A DNA stretch of 64,000 nt from Streptococcus australis ATCC 700641 (lineage in GTDB: Bacteria; Bacillota; Bacilli; Lactobacillales; Streptococcaceae), in NCBI RefSeq assembly GCF_000186465.1, contig NZ_GL636091.1, positions 1,659,961-1,723,960 of the forward strand. The letters run 5' to 3'. A program made the translations under genes and the position numbers. The notes under the pieces are model-generated. The model was not told the DNA's origin. It made no database searches and saw only the letters and a list, made by a program, of their open reading frames with translations. Shown in pieces: positions 17,672-25,518 of the stretch (positions are counted from its first letter, which is position 1; every line of letters starts with the position of its first letter).

Positions 17672-17700
17672 TTGACAATAAGGAATGAAAGGAATAGAAT
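17672..17700 (+). promoter_or_regulatory. Sigma-A promoter of the ABC-F leader
   Basis: A consensus -35 (TTGACA, 17672-17677), a 17-nt spacer and a -10 of TAGAAT (17695-17700) predict transcription starting near 17707. The leader before the ABC-F start codon would be about 215 nt. Confidence 0.85.
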
Positions 17701-17730
17701 AAAGCTAATCACATTCGGAGGTAAGGAGAT

Positions 17731-17742
17731 ATGAACAACTAA
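17731..17742 (+). CDS. Leader peptide uORF of the ABC-F gene (M-N-N-stop)
   Basis: ATG-AAC-AAC-TAA lies 4-10 nt after a very strong GGAGGTAAGGAG ribosome site and about 24 nt downstream of the predicted transcription start. The strong site before such a minimal frame suggests it exists to place a ribosome on the leader rather than to make a peptide. Immediately downstream (17745-17774) is a 12-bp hairpin that a stalled ribosome would disrupt. Translation has not been shown; the call rests on position and architecture. Confidence 0.65.
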   Translation: MNN

Positions 17743-17869
17743 GTTTCGTTAAATAAGATACTTTATTTAGTGGACTGCTTGTTCTATCTCTTTTTGTGTA
17801 CCCTCTCGCCTAATTTCCAACCTTGTGTTGGCTAAATAAGGTCTTTTTCTGCTTGGGTTTCACTTGAAT

Positions 17870-17901
17870 ACAGCTCTACTAAATAGGTAGAGCTGTTTTT
17901 T
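17870..17901 (+). terminator. Leader terminator upstream of the ABC-F gene
   Basis: ACAGCTCTAC (17870-17879) pairs perfectly with GTAGAGCTGT (17887-17896), and the pairing runs into six T residues. It ends 21 nt before the ABC-F start codon, so it would block expression unless antiterminated. Confidence 0.92.
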
Positions 17902-17922
17902 GTCCCAGTAGAAAGGAATCTT

Positions 17923-19446
17923 ATGCTAAAACTATCCCACCTCACTATCCGACATACAAAAGATTTACGAGATCTGGTTCGAGATCTTTCCCTGACCATT
18001 CATGAAGGAGAAAAAGTTGCTATTATTGGCGAAGAAGGGAATGGAAAATCTTCCTTACTTCAGGTCCTCATGTCCCCAAAATCTCTACCAGATTATCTGA
18101 CCATAGAAGGCGAAATCACCACTTCCTTTCACTCCTATGCCTATATTCCCCAAACTTTACCGGAAGCTTTGAAGGGAAAAACCTTGGAAGAATATTTTTT
18201 TGGAGAGGACGAGCTAGACTATGCCACCCTCTACAGACTGGCAGATCAATTGCATTTTAATAGCGAGCGCTTTACAAGCGATCAAGCTATCGGAAGTCTA
18301 TCTGGAGGAGAATCCCTCAAAGTCCAACTTCTTCACGAACTTTGTCGTCCTCATGAATTACTATTTTTAGATGAACCTTCAAATGATCTGGATTTGGAGA
18401 CCTTGGATTGGCTCCAGCAGATGATCCAAACGAGTCCCCAAACAATAATATTTATTTCCCATCATGAGGATTTTTTGACTCAGACGGCGGATACGATCAT
18501 CCACCTCAGACAGATCAAACACCGCAAGGAAGCTGAAACCATCGTAGAGCATCTAGGCTATCAAGACTACAGTAGCCAGAGGGAACAACAATTTAATCAA
18601 CAGTCTCAGCAAGCGGCCAACGATCAACGAGCCTACCGAAAAACTATGGAGAAGCACCGTCGTGTCCGTCAGCAAGTCGAAACCTCCTTACGAAACACCA
18701 AAGATAGCACTGCTGGACGTCTCCTGGCAAAGAAAATGAAGTCCCTCCTCTCACAAGAAAAGCGCTACGAGCGAGAATTCCAATCCATGACTTCCCAACC
18801 CTATGATGAGGAAATCATCAATCTGCATTTCCCACCCCTCACTCCCTTGTCTCCTCAAAAACGTGTCCTTCTCTTAGATCAGGAAGAGCTCGCAATTGGT
18901 GATCGTGTCCTGGTCAAGAACCTCTCCCTTACTCTTCTAGGACAGGATAAAATAGGGATTATCGGTTCCAACGGTGTTGGGAAATCCACTTTCCTAAAAA
19001 TGATCTGGAAAAGTCTACAGAAGAATGAGAGTATCCGCACTGCCTATATGCCTCAAGATTACACTGAACGTCTCCCTCTGACTCAGACACCCGTTCAATT
19101 TCTACAGCATTCAGGCGATCGTGAAGAAATCAACACCATTCAATTGCATTTAGCCTCCCTCAACTTTACCTATTCTGAAATGCACCATCCAATCTCTGAA
19201 CTTTCTGGTGGCCAGCAAGGAAAACTCTTCCTCCTTCAATTAGTACTCACAAGTCCCCAGTTTCTGCTCTTGGACGAGCCTACTCGTAATTTTTCACCCA
19301 CTTCCCAACCAGAAATTCGTCGCCTATTCGCAGACTACCCAGGCGGACTGGTTACAGTGTCCCACGATCGGACCTTCCTCAAAGAAGTCTGCAAAAAGAT
19401 CTATCGTCTGACTGAAAATGGTTTGGTAGAAATAGAGGCTCTCTAA
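17923..19446 (+). CDS. ABC-F family ATPase, probable ribosome-protection (antibiotic resistance-type) factor
   Basis: The 507-residue protein has two ATPase domains and no membrane segments, as in ABC-F proteins that act on the ribosome. Domain 1 has Walker A G36-E-E-G-N-G-K-S-S, signature LSGGES (126-131) and LFLDEPSND (147-155). A charged linker with about 80 residues of helical, Arg/Gln-rich sequence follows (about 215-300). Domain 2 has GSNGVGKST (348-356), LSGGQQ (427-432), LLLDEPTRNFSP and SHDR (480-483). The D-E-P-T-R-N-F form in domain 2, rather than D-E-P-T-N-H-L-D, is typical of resistance-type members. Regulation by the attenuator upstream supports this; the drug spectrum cannot be read from sequence. 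Confidence 0.88.
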   Translation: MLKLSHLTIRHTKDLRDLVRDLSLTIHEGEKVAIIGEEGNGKSSLLQVLMSPKSLPDYLTIEGEITTSFHSYAYIPQTLPEALKGKTLEEYFFGEDELDYATLYRLADQLHFNSERFTSDQAIGSLSGGESLKVQLLHELCRPHELLFLDEPSNDLDLETLDWLQQMIQTSPQTIIFISHHEDFLTQTADTIIHLRQIKHRKEAETIVEHLGYQDYSSQREQQFNQQSQQAANDQRAYRKTMEKHRRVRQQVETSLRNTKDSTAGRLLAKKMKSLLSQEKRYEREFQSMTSQPYDEEIINLHFPPLTPLSPQKRVLLLDQEELAIGDRVLVKNLSLTLLGQDKIGIIGSNGVGKSTFLKMIWKSLQKNESIRTAYMPQDYTERLPLTQTPVQFLQHSGDREEINTIQLHLASLNFTYSEMHHPISELSGGQQGKLFLLQLVLTSPQFLLLDEPTRNFSPTSQPEIRRLFADYPGGLVTVSHDRTFLKEVCKKIYRLTENGLVEIEAL

Positions 19447-19449
19447 CGT

Positions 19450-19479
19450 AAAAAAGATTGGCTAAAACCAATCTTTTTT
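19450..19479. terminator. Bidirectional terminator between the ABC-F gene and the proC remnant
   Basis: AAAAAAGATTGG (19450-19461) pairs with CCAATCTTTTTT (19468-19479). The stem has A and T runs on both sides and could serve both the ABC-F gene and the convergent proline-gene remnant. Confidence 0.88.
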
Positions 19480-19647
19480 CTAATTCTTCCCTGCCTCTTG
19501 TCCCATTTCTTGGGTCCGTTTGTAGGCTGCTTCCACACCTGCAATAATGTCGCCTCGTAAGCCGACTTGTTCTAAGCAGTTGACTCCTGCGATGGTAGAG
19601 CCACCTGGACTACAAACCGCATCCCTTAATCGGGCTGGGTGATGGCC
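19480..19647 (-). pseudogene. proC: proC remnant (C-terminal part of pyrroline-5-carboxylate reductase)
   Basis: On the minus strand from 19647 the frame reads [22 protein letters not shown] and so on, ending at a TAG (19482-19480). This is the C-terminal signature region of ProC (usually ...D-x-V-x-S-P-G-G-T-T-I-A-G). About 55 codons survive without a start codon. The preceding sequence is the start of proB, so most of proC is missing. The 3' end is followed immediately by a terminator, as expected for the last gene of a former operon. Confidence 0.87.
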
Positions 19648-19730
19648 TTGACCTTGCTCCGAGACAAGCTTCCATCTTGATTAGTTAGGGAAGAGGTCCC
19701 CACTTTAAACACAATTCGCTTATTCTTCAT
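19626..19730 (-). pseudogene. proB: proB remnant (N-terminal part of glutamate 5-kinase), fused to proC debris
   Basis: The ATG at 19730 begins [26 protein letters not shown], the N-terminal amino-acid kinase region of ProB with its V-G-T-S-S phosphate loop. After about 31 codons the frame runs into proC sequence and stops (TAA at 19628-19626), giving a 34-residue product that cannot be a kinase. In many streptococci the order is proB-proA-proC, so a single deletion removing the rest of proB, all of proA and most of proC explains the scar. The join lies within GGCCATCACC (19647-19638). Confidence 0.87.
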
Positions 19731-19761
19731 CCATTCATTCTCCAGAGTATTCGATTGTAAC

Positions 19762-19770
19762 ATTATACCA
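19762..19770 (-). promoter_or_regulatory. Extended -10 promoter of the former proline operon
   Basis: TGGTATAAT (19770-19762) lies about 25 nt before the likely transcription start region of the proB remnant and appears intact, so the scar may still be transcribed. Confidence 0.6.
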
Positions 19771-19823
19771 TGAAAGCCTTAAAAAATACTAAGAGCGGAC
19801 CAGGGGGAATCTCCATTTGCCCA

Positions 19824-19864
19824 CAAAAAAACGAGTTTGAACCACAAGAGGTAAACTCGTTTTT
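19824..19864 (-). terminator. Rho-independent terminator of the LysR-lspA-rluD operon
   Basis: On the minus strand AAACGAGTTT (19862-19853) pairs with AAACTCGTTT (19838-19829), followed by further T residues, immediately after the rluD stop. Confidence 0.85.
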
Positions 19865-19876
19865 ATGATTGAATGC

Positions 19877-20767
19877 TTATCCTTGACGAAGCTGCTCCAA
19901 GGTTTTTTGGAAAACCTCCGGAACCTCCACTGAAAACTCCATGACCTCTCCCGTCCGAGGATGGGTAAAGCCCAGTGTTTTAGCATGGAGGAATTGCCCA
20001 TGGCCTTTCAAGGTCCTGCGAGGTCCATAGACTTCATCACCAGCGACCGGATGGCCAATATAGGCCATGTGAACCCGGATCTGGTGGGTTCGCCCAGTCT
20101 CCAATTGCAGCTCGACCAAACTATAATCCCCGAAACGTTCCAAGACATGGAAACGGGTCAGGGCTGGTTTCCCTTTGGCTGTCACAGCCTGCTTCTTGCG
20201 GTCCTTGTCACTCCGCCCAATCGGCGCCTCGATGACACCCCGATCGTTGGGTAGATTGCCATGAACAATGGCCCAATACTTACGCAAGGACTTCTTAGCC
20301 TTGAGCTCATCTGCCAAGGCTACATGGGCTGCATCATTCTTAGCCACCATGAGAAGGCCAGAGGTGTCCTTGTCGATTCGATGGACGATCCCCGGACGAA
20401 GCTCCCCATTGATCCCTGACAAGTCCTTGATGTGATACATAAGGGCATTGACCAGCGTCCCACTGGTATGGCCGGCACTAGGATGGACCACCATGCCCTG
20501 GGGTTTATTGACCACTACGACATCCGCATCTTGATAGACAATCTCTAAGGGGATATCTTCTGCCTCGTAGGTCACTTCTTCCATTTGAGGGACTTCATAG
20601 CTGATGACATCCCCTTCTTTTACGGTATATTTGGCCTTTTTGACTTGACCGTTGACGAGGATTTTTCCTTCCTTGATCTGCTCATTGGCCAAGCCACGTG
20701 AGAGTTCAGTCAACTCTGAGACAGCCTTATCCAGTCGCGCTCCAGCGACTTCTACTCTAACTTCCAT
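19877..20767 (-). CDS. RluD-type 23S rRNA pseudouridine synthase
   Basis: The 296-residue enzyme has an N-terminal S4 RNA-binding domain (about 12-65) and a pseudouridine synthase domain whose motif H-R-I-D132-K-D-T-S-G-L-L contains the catalytic aspartate. It belongs to the RluA/RluD family (YlyB-like in Firmicutes). The precise rRNA site is inferred from the family and is not certain. Its start overlaps the lspA stop region by 11 nt, a conserved pairing in Firmicutes that implies translational coupling. Confidence 0.93.
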   Translation of the reverse strand: MEVRVEVAGARLDKAVSELTELSRGLANEQIKEGKILVNGQVKKAKYTVKEGDVISYEVPQMEEVTYEAEDIPLEIVYQDADVVVVNKPQGMVVHPSAGHTSGTLVNALMYHIKDLSGINGELRPGIVHRIDKDTSGLLMVAKNDAAHVALADELKAKKSLRKYWAIVHGNLPNDRGVIEAPIGRSDKDRKKQAVTAKGKPALTRFHVLERFGDYSLVELQLETGRTHQIRVHMAYIGHPVAGDEVYGPRRTLKGHGQFLHAKTLGFTHPRTGEVMEFSVEVPEVFQKTLEQLRQG

Positions 20768-21218
20768 GGCTCTCCTCTCTTAAAATATAGATCAATAACA
20801 AGCCCACACCGACGGTTAAATAAATATCTGCTACATTAAAAATGGCAAAATTCATAAAATCCAAGTGAAACATATCGACGACAAAGCCCTGACGAACCCG
20901 GTCAATAAAGTTGCCAATTCCCCCTGAGATAATCAGGGTCAACCCCAACAAGAGCCAGAGTGAACCCTTGATGTGACGATAAAGGTAGACAAAGGCTGCT
21001 CCCATCGCAGTCAGGGTAATAATGGTAAAGAACCACTGTTGGTTTTCTAACATGGAGAAGGCTGCGCCAGAATTCTTTAGGTAGGTCAGACTGACTACTT
21101 TGGGAATGAAGCGACGCATACCCCCTAGCGGGATCTCCTTAACAACATACCCCTTCACCGCTTGATCCATAAGGATTAAGAGGAGGATACTGATAAAAAT
21201 ACTTACTTTTCTCTTCAT
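20757..21218 (-). CDS. lspA: Lipoprotein signal peptidase (signal peptidase II)
   Basis: The 153-residue protein has four hydrophobic segments and the LspA active site: N-x-x-D-R at about 103-107, V-V-D115 and F-N-V-A-D131. D115 and D131 are the expected catalytic pair. It cleaves the signal peptide of diacylglyceryl-modified prolipoproteins at the outer face of the membrane. A lipoprotein with an L-T-A-C lipobox is encoded in the accessory island of this window. The gene starts 3 nt after the LysR gene and overlaps rluD. Confidence 0.95.
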   Translation of the reverse strand: MKRKVSIFISILLLILMDQAVKGYVVKEIPLGGMRRFIPKVVSLTYLKNSGAAFSMLENQQWFFTIITLTAMGAAFVYLYRHIKGSLWLLLGLTLIISGGIGNFIDRVRQGFVVDMFHLDFMNFAIFNVADIYLTVGVGLLLIYILREESHGS

Positions 21219-21221
21219 TGC

Positions 21222-22124
21222 CTACCTCTTCTCATCAAAGTAGGCTTCCATGACTTGGACAAACTTCTCAGCTACAGGTGAGAGATCCACCTCTTCCCGC
21301 TTGACATAGACCATTTTATTATTCAGATCATCGATCAAGGGGATAACGGTAATACCGTTCACCGACTGGCTATCCAAGAAGCCAGACCCAGTCGCATAGG
21401 CATCGGTCCGCTCTAAGATCCCATTCAAGGTCGCTCGGTCTGTCACATTGAAGAGTTGGGAACTGCTACTAGTATCGACGAAGTTCTCCGAATAGTAGAG
21501 ATACTCATCCTTTTCCTGGGTAAAGCGAACGGTCGGTAGGTGTGCCAAGTCCTCCATCACTAAGAATTCTTTCTTGGCTAATGGATGACCCTTGCGCAAA
21601 TAAATATGGGTCTGGAAAGGAATGAGATCAACGACTTCCAAGCCCAGTTTATCCACTCGTTGCATGATTCCCTTGGTATTTTGCTTATTGAGGTAGATAA
21701 TCCCTAATTCACTATGCCCTTGAGCCACTTCATCCAAGATTTGAACTGTCGTCGACTCAAATATCCGGAAGTCTTTATTCTCCGGATAAAGGACAGAGAA
21801 TTGGGTAATCAATGGAGGAAGGAAATCATAGTGCTGGCTCGAGATCGAGAATTCCTTCTTTTCTTCCTCAGGATTAGCATACTGGTTTTGAAAAACATCA
21901 AAGCCCTTGACCAATTCTTGGGCCTTTTCATAAAATTCCATCCCGCGGCGGGTCAAGAAAGTCCCTGAACTAGTCCGACGGAAAATTTTAAAACCAAGTT
22001 CCTTCTCCAAGTCTCTCACAGAGATGGACAGACTCGGTTGACTAACGTACATTTTTTCAGCTGCTTCACGAAAAGTACCACTATTAGCAATCGCGACAAC
22101 ATAGCGTAATTGTTGAATATTCAT
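21222..22124 (-). CDS. LysR family regulator, MtaR/CpsY-like (methionine/cysteine metabolism)
   Basis: The 300-residue protein has an N-terminal winged HTH (about 1-60; F-R-E-A-A-E-K-M-Y-V-S-Q-P-S-L-S is the recognition region) and a periplasmic-binding-like effector domain (about 90-295). It resembles the streptococcal MtaR/MetR/CpsY group that controls methionine transport and synthesis; the assignment to that branch is from memory and moderate. Support within the window comes from metA, whose promoter carries MET-box-like palindromes. An extended -10 promoter lies upstream, and lspA-rluD appear to be co-transcribed. Confidence 0.85.
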   Translation of the reverse strand: MNIQQLRYVVAIANSGTFREAAEKMYVSQPSLSISVRDLEKELGFKIFRRTSSGTFLTRRGMEFYEKAQELVKGFDVFQNQYANPEEEKKEFSISSQHYDFLPPLITQFSVLYPENKDFRIFESTTVQILDEVAQGHSELGIIYLNKQNTKGIMQRVDKLGLEVVDLIPFQTHIYLRKGHPLAKKEFLVMEDLAHLPTVRFTQEKDEYLYYSENFVDTSSSSQLFNVTDRATLNGILERTDAYATGSGFLDSQSVNGITVIPLIDDLNNKMVYVKREEVDLSPVAEKFVQVMEAYFDEKR

Positions 22125-22152
22125 GTCTTCTTCCTTCTAACAATATCACTCC

Positions 22153-22161
22153 ATTATACCA
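22153..22161 (-). promoter_or_regulatory. Extended -10 promoter of the LysR-lspA-rluD operon
   Basis: TGGTATAAT (22161-22153) on the minus strand lies about 28 nt upstream of the LysR ATG, which has an AGAAGGAAG ribosome site. Confidence 0.75.
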
Positions 22162-22207
22162 TAATCTAGAGGATGAAAAAAGATGGGGGCATCAATCGAA
22201 AGAGCAC

Positions 22208-22239
22208 AAAAAAACTCTCTGACCAATCAGAGAGTTTTT
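22208..22239 (-). terminator. Rho-independent terminator of rplU-prp-rpmA
   Basis: On the minus strand AAAAACTCTCTGA pairs with TCAGAGAGTTTTT around a TTGG loop, and the 3' arm extends to seven T residues. It follows the rpmA stop. Confidence 0.92.
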
Positions 22240-22248
22240 GAATACAAA

Positions 22249-22542
22249 TTATTTTGCGATTGGGTAAACAGAAACTTGTTTCTTATCGCGACCTTTGCGT
22301 TCGAAGCGTACTACGCCTTCAACTTTAGCGAACAAAGTATCGTCTCCACCACGTCCAACGTTCACACCTGGGTAGATGTGAGTACCGCGTTGACGGTAAA
22401 GGATAGATCCACCTGTTACAGTTTGTCCATCAGCTGCTTTAGCTCCAAGACGTTTTGCTTGTGAATCACGTCCGTTTGATGTAGAACCTCCACCTTTTTT
22501 GTGGGCGAAAAGTTGCAAGTTAGCAAGATTCAATTTCAACAT
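22249..22542 (-). CDS. rpmA: 50S ribosomal protein L27
   Basis: The 97-residue protein has the normal L27 sequence with the conserved [14 protein letters not shown] segment that reaches toward the peptidyl transferase centre. The N-terminal extension [12 protein letters not shown] precedes A-H-K-K-G. In Firmicutes this extension is removed by the Prp protease after F, and prp is the next gene upstream. An AGGAGGAAAAC-type ribosome site precedes the ATG. Confidence 0.98.
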   Translation of the reverse strand: MLKLNLANLQLFAHKKGGGSTSNGRDSQAKRLGAKAADGQTVTGGSILYRQRGTHIYPGVNVGRGGDDTLFAKVEGVVRFERKGRDKKQVSVYPIAK

Positions 22543-22559
22543 AATTGTTTTCCTCCATG

Positions 22560-22904
22560 TTAGTTTTCTGTGATAACTCTTGTTTGGACGAACTCCGATG
22601 AGTTCTCCGATAAGTTTGCCATCCCTAAGAAAAATGATTCAAAGAATAGTTGGGTCATTTCTCTTTGATGAGGTGGAATGTCTGTCGGGATTGTCACCCG
22701 CATGAAGCCACCCTCTTCTTCGTTTAATTCTAGTTCCGGTTCATAGCCTGCAAATTTCTCAACTGAGTTGACAAAGTTAATGGCAAGCGTAGAAACCGAT
22801 GCACACACGACATCTAAGCCGTATTCGCCACTTTCGGCGTGACCAGTAATTTCTGCACTCCTCAGCTCGCCATCTTCGGCTCGTTCAAAGACTGCTTGTA
22901 TCAT
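22560..22904 (-). CDS. prp: Ribosomal-processing cysteine protease Prp
   Basis: The 114-residue protein (YsxB family) has its catalytic dyad as H22 in I-T-G-H-A and C34 in D-V-V-C-A-S-V-S, the positions known for Prp. It cleaves the N-terminal extension of L27 before 50S assembly. The gene lies between rplU and rpmA in the conserved Firmicute order with gaps of 15-17 nt, so substrate and protease are co-expressed. Confidence 0.95.
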   Translation of the reverse strand: MIQAVFERAEDGELRSAEITGHAESGEYGLDVVCASVSTLAINFVNSVEKFAGYEPELELNEEEGGFMRVTIPTDIPPHQREMTQLFFESFFLGMANLSENSSEFVQTRVITEN

Positions 22905-22919
22905 GTGTTCTCCTAAAAA

Positions 22920-23234
22920 TTAAGCGTTGATTGCGTTGATGACAACTTTAGTGTAAGGTTGACGGTGACCTTGTTTACGGTGGCTACCTTTTTTAGGTTT
23001 GTACTTGTAAGTAACAACTTTCTTTTGTTTTCCTTGTTTTTCAACAGTTCCAACAACAGTAGCTCCTGAAACAAGTGGAGTTCCGACAACAGTGTTTTCA
23101 CCACCAACAAGAACAACTTCGTTAAATGTAACTTCTTGACCAGCTTCAACGTTCAATTTTTCAACGTAGACTGCTTGACCAACTTCAACTTTAACTTGTT
23201 TTCCGCCAGTTTTAATGATTGCGTATGTGCTCAT
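22920..23234 (-). CDS. rplU: 50S ribosomal protein L21
   Basis: The 104-residue protein is a full-length L21 ([16 protein letters not shown] start and a basic C-terminus with [12 protein letters not shown]). It binds 23S rRNA domains near the exit region. It is the first gene of rplU-prp-rpmA. A consensus AGGAGGTGCAT site precedes the ATG, and a structured leader of about 130 nt lies upstream. Confidence 0.98.
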   Translation of the reverse strand: MSTYAIIKTGGKQVKVEVGQAVYVEKLNVEAGQEVTFNEVVLVGGENTVVGTPLVSGATVVGTVEKQGKQKKVVTYKYKPKKGSHRKQGHRQPYTKVVINAINA

Positions 23235-23235
23235 T

Positions 23236-23367
23236 ATGCACCTCCTATGTATTTTTGGGTTTCCCCGTATTTTGTGAAGACTCGCCTAGCATCGTGGGAC
23301 GAACCACTTAAGCTCAAAGGATGAGCGACGATGATCGAGCGGTTGCACAGGCATGTGCATAGTCAAC
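23236..23367 (-). ncRNA. L21 ribosomal protein leader (autoregulatory 5' UTR)
   Basis: The roughly 130-nt leader between the promoter and rplU contains compact hairpins on the minus strand: GCACA/TGTGC (23358-23345) and GCTCA/TGAGC (23326-23312). Its position before rplU-prp-rpmA matches the Firmicute L21 leader family, which is thought to bind a ribosomal protein for feedback control. I identify it by position and general structure, not by a covariance search. Confidence 0.68.
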
Positions 23368-23373
23368 TCTCTA

Positions 23374-23402
23374 AGTATATCACTTCTATCAGACAAAGAC
23401 AA
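23374..23402 (-). promoter_or_regulatory. Promoter of rplU-prp-rpmA
   Basis: On the minus strand TTGTCT (23402-23397), a 17-nt spacer and TATACT (23379-23374) form a good sigma-A promoter starting the L21 leader. Confidence 0.75.
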
Positions 23403-23554
23403 GTATTTTTGTCCCTTGAAAACGGATTTTCTTTTAAAAATTCTTTTAAGTGTTTAAAAAAATTAAATGGCTACTTAAGGCTCTTGGCTATCTTTATAAA
23501 AAAGCTATTTAGGATTCTTTTCTGTTCTTTTGTTTGTTCCTTTGGTGAATGATG

Positions 23555-25465
23555 TCAACCATCATAAAATTCATGGAGCAATTGGATCAGTAACTGCTGT
23601 TGTTCTAGTAAGTTCTGACCAATGGTGGTTGATTGGATGAGGGTCCGATTCTCCAGGTCTTCAATCACCTTCTTCAAGGAAGTTTGCTCAAATGGAGAAT
23701 CTACAACCTTTTGAATATCTTGGAAGGGCTGATGGGTCACCAGTTGAAAACCATAGGAATTATTAAGGAGTGAATAGCCTGCTGTACCTGTCTTCTTTTG
23801 ATAAGCTTCGCAAAGCCCCCCATCAATGACAAAGAGCAGTCCTTCCCCTCGAATGGGAGATTCCCCTTTTCCTGTTTTAACCGGTGTATGTCCATTCACA
23901 ATACGAGATAGATTGGTTTCAAGACCAAACTCCTCTAAAATAAATTGGCAAATCTTTTTTGAATTGCGGTAGCTAAAATACTCATTTTCTACTTCTTTAT
24001 GCGTTTCTGGCTCCTCAATAAAATACCGTTCAAAGGTCGTCATCTTATTCTTCCCAAAGAGGGGAGAAAATGGCCCTCTCCAGCAATACCACACTAAATC
24101 CGTTGAAAGGTCATCCCCAACTTCTTTGTTTTTTGCTGCAAGTCGAATATGATATTCGAAAAAGTCTAGTAATTCTTTCCCAGCATACTGGGCTTGATGA
24201 AGAACTAGAGGTTGAAAGTCCCCAGAAGGTTTCAAGGGAATACAGCCATGAAAAAGAAGGTGGTGGTTGTAAACCTTATACATGGAACCTTTTTTCATTA
24301 ACAGTTCCATATGTTTAGCCATTTTGGGAGATCCTTGGAAGGAAGCCAGCATGCTATCCACTATTTGATCTTCCTCTACACTTAATTCAGAAGGATTTGC
24401 CCGATCTATGGTTTGGAAGCAGGTATTTTGCAAGGAATAGCTCTTCCCGTCAATAGTAATTGTATTCTTCCAATAATCAATGTTATCCAGCAGGATTTGA
24501 TTGTCCATCTGAAATTCTGGGCGTCTCTTCATCAATTGAGTTTCTATCTTAAATTGGAGAATGGCTAGCGCTTGATGGACCTTTTCCAGCTGTAATATTT
24601 CTTCGGCTGTAAATTCCTCCGCTCTTGTCCCCAGGATGGGTCTAAACTTAGGATTGGCTTTATAGGTTTTATCCGCAAATAAGGTTAAGGATCGAATGTT
24701 TAAGCCATAAGCTTTTTCAATATCCCACAAGTAACCATAACGTGCTGCAATGCGCAATACATTCAATAAACAGGCCTTGGATCCAAAGAAAGCTCCCATC
24801 CAAATGATATCGTGATTGCCCCATTGAATATCTAAAGAATGAAACTGAAGGAGCTCATCCATTACCTGAGCACTAGCAGCCCCCCTATCAAAAATATCTC
24901 CTACCACATGCAGGTGATCAATCAATAAGCGACGGATACTGCTGGCAATTCCCAAGATAAAAGGATCCGCTTCTCTTAGTTCAATAACATAACTTAAGAT
25001 AGTATGGAAATAAGAATGTTTATCAGCTAGCGTAAGATCACTATAGATCAGTTCTTCTATGATATAGGCATATTCCTGGGGCAAGGCCTTTCTAAGTTTG
25101 GAACGACTATATTTAGCTGCCACAAAACTCAATAGAGTTAAGAGCTGAGAAATCGTTGATTTATACCACTCTTTCTCCTTATTCACTTGTTCCAAAACCC
25201 GTTCTGGATAAGATACTAGAGCTGACAGCGTATTCTTTTCCTCTTGTGTCAAGGAAGCTACAAAACAGTCATTGATTTTCTCATTTAAAATTCCAGCACA
25301 ACTCCTCAAAATATAATCAAAAGCTGCAAATTCTCCATGAATATCACTAATGTAGAGCTCTGTCCCTTTTGGTAGGTTTAAAATAGCCTCAAGATTAGTC
25401 AATTCAGTAATGACTTTTTGACGAGAATCAAATTTCTCTAGTAAAATACGCTTATATTGCTCCAT
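23555..25465 (-). CDS. fbp: Fructose-1,6-bisphosphatase class III
   Basis: The 636-residue protein matches class III FBPase, the large Firmicute type unrelated to class I and II. A metallophosphatase core is visible: Y-I-S-D-I-H-G-E (about 38-45), V-V-G-D-I-F-D-R-G (about 190-198) and W-G-N-H-D (about 216-220). It hydrolyses fructose 1,6-bisphosphate to fructose 6-phosphate, the committed gluconeogenic step. It is the last gene of ccpN-like/PDRP/fbp, facing away from PPDK, which makes a coherent gluconeogenic unit. No clear terminator is seen downstream. Confidence 0.95.
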   Translation of the reverse strand: MEQYKRILLEKFDSRQKVITELTNLEAILNLPKGTELYISDIHGEFAAFDYILRSCAGILNEKINDCFVASLTQEEKNTLSALVSYPERVLEQVNKEKEWYKSTISQLLTLLSFVAAKYSRSKLRKALPQEYAYIIEELIYSDLTLADKHSYFHTILSYVIELREADPFILGIASSIRRLLIDHLHVVGDIFDRGAASAQVMDELLQFHSLDIQWGNHDIIWMGAFFGSKACLLNVLRIAARYGYLWDIEKAYGLNIRSLTLFADKTYKANPKFRPILGTRAEEFTAEEILQLEKVHQALAILQFKIETQLMKRRPEFQMDNQILLDNIDYWKNTITIDGKSYSLQNTCFQTIDRANPSELSVEEDQIVDSMLASFQGSPKMAKHMELLMKKGSMYKVYNHHLLFHGCIPLKPSGDFQPLVLHQAQYAGKELLDFFEYHIRLAAKNKEVGDDLSTDLVWYCWRGPFSPLFGKNKMTTFERYFIEEPETHKEVENEYFSYRNSKKICQFILEEFGLETNLSRIVNGHTPVKTGKGESPIRGEGLLFVIDGGLCEAYQKKTGTAGYSLLNNSYGFQLVTHQPFQDIQKVVDSPFEQTSLKKVIEDLENRTLIQSTTIGQNLLEQQQLLIQLLHEFYDG

Positions 25466-25518
25466 ATCAACCCTCCAAGAATTCTCTATTTACAACCCCA
25501 TCTACGCTGATTCAAAAA

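Larger units (their letters stand above)
17707..17902 (+). promoter_or_regulatory. Putative ribosome-mediated transcription attenuator controlling the ABC-F gene
   Basis: Hairpin 1 pairs 17745-17756 with 17763-17774. The segment 17764-17777 (TATTTAGTGGACTG) can instead pair with 17871-17885 (CAGCTCTACTAAATA), with one bulge and one G-U. This would consume the 5' arm of the terminator at 17870-17901. A third partner for 17761-17770 is CTAAATAAGG at 17832-17841. If a drug-stalled ribosome on the uORF opens hairpin 1, the antiterminator could form and allow read-through. Short uORF attenuators of this kind are established for several antibiotic-resistance ABC-F genes; its operation here is inferred. 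Confidence 0.72.

Noticed and set aside
17745..17902. A metabolite riboswitch in the ABC-F leader
   Set aside because: No known aptamer core is recognisable, and the uORF plus competing hairpins explain the region better.
19626..19730. A functional 34-aa small protein at the proB start
   Set aside because: The sequence is plainly the ProB N-terminus running out of frame into proC, so it is deletion debris even if still transcribed.
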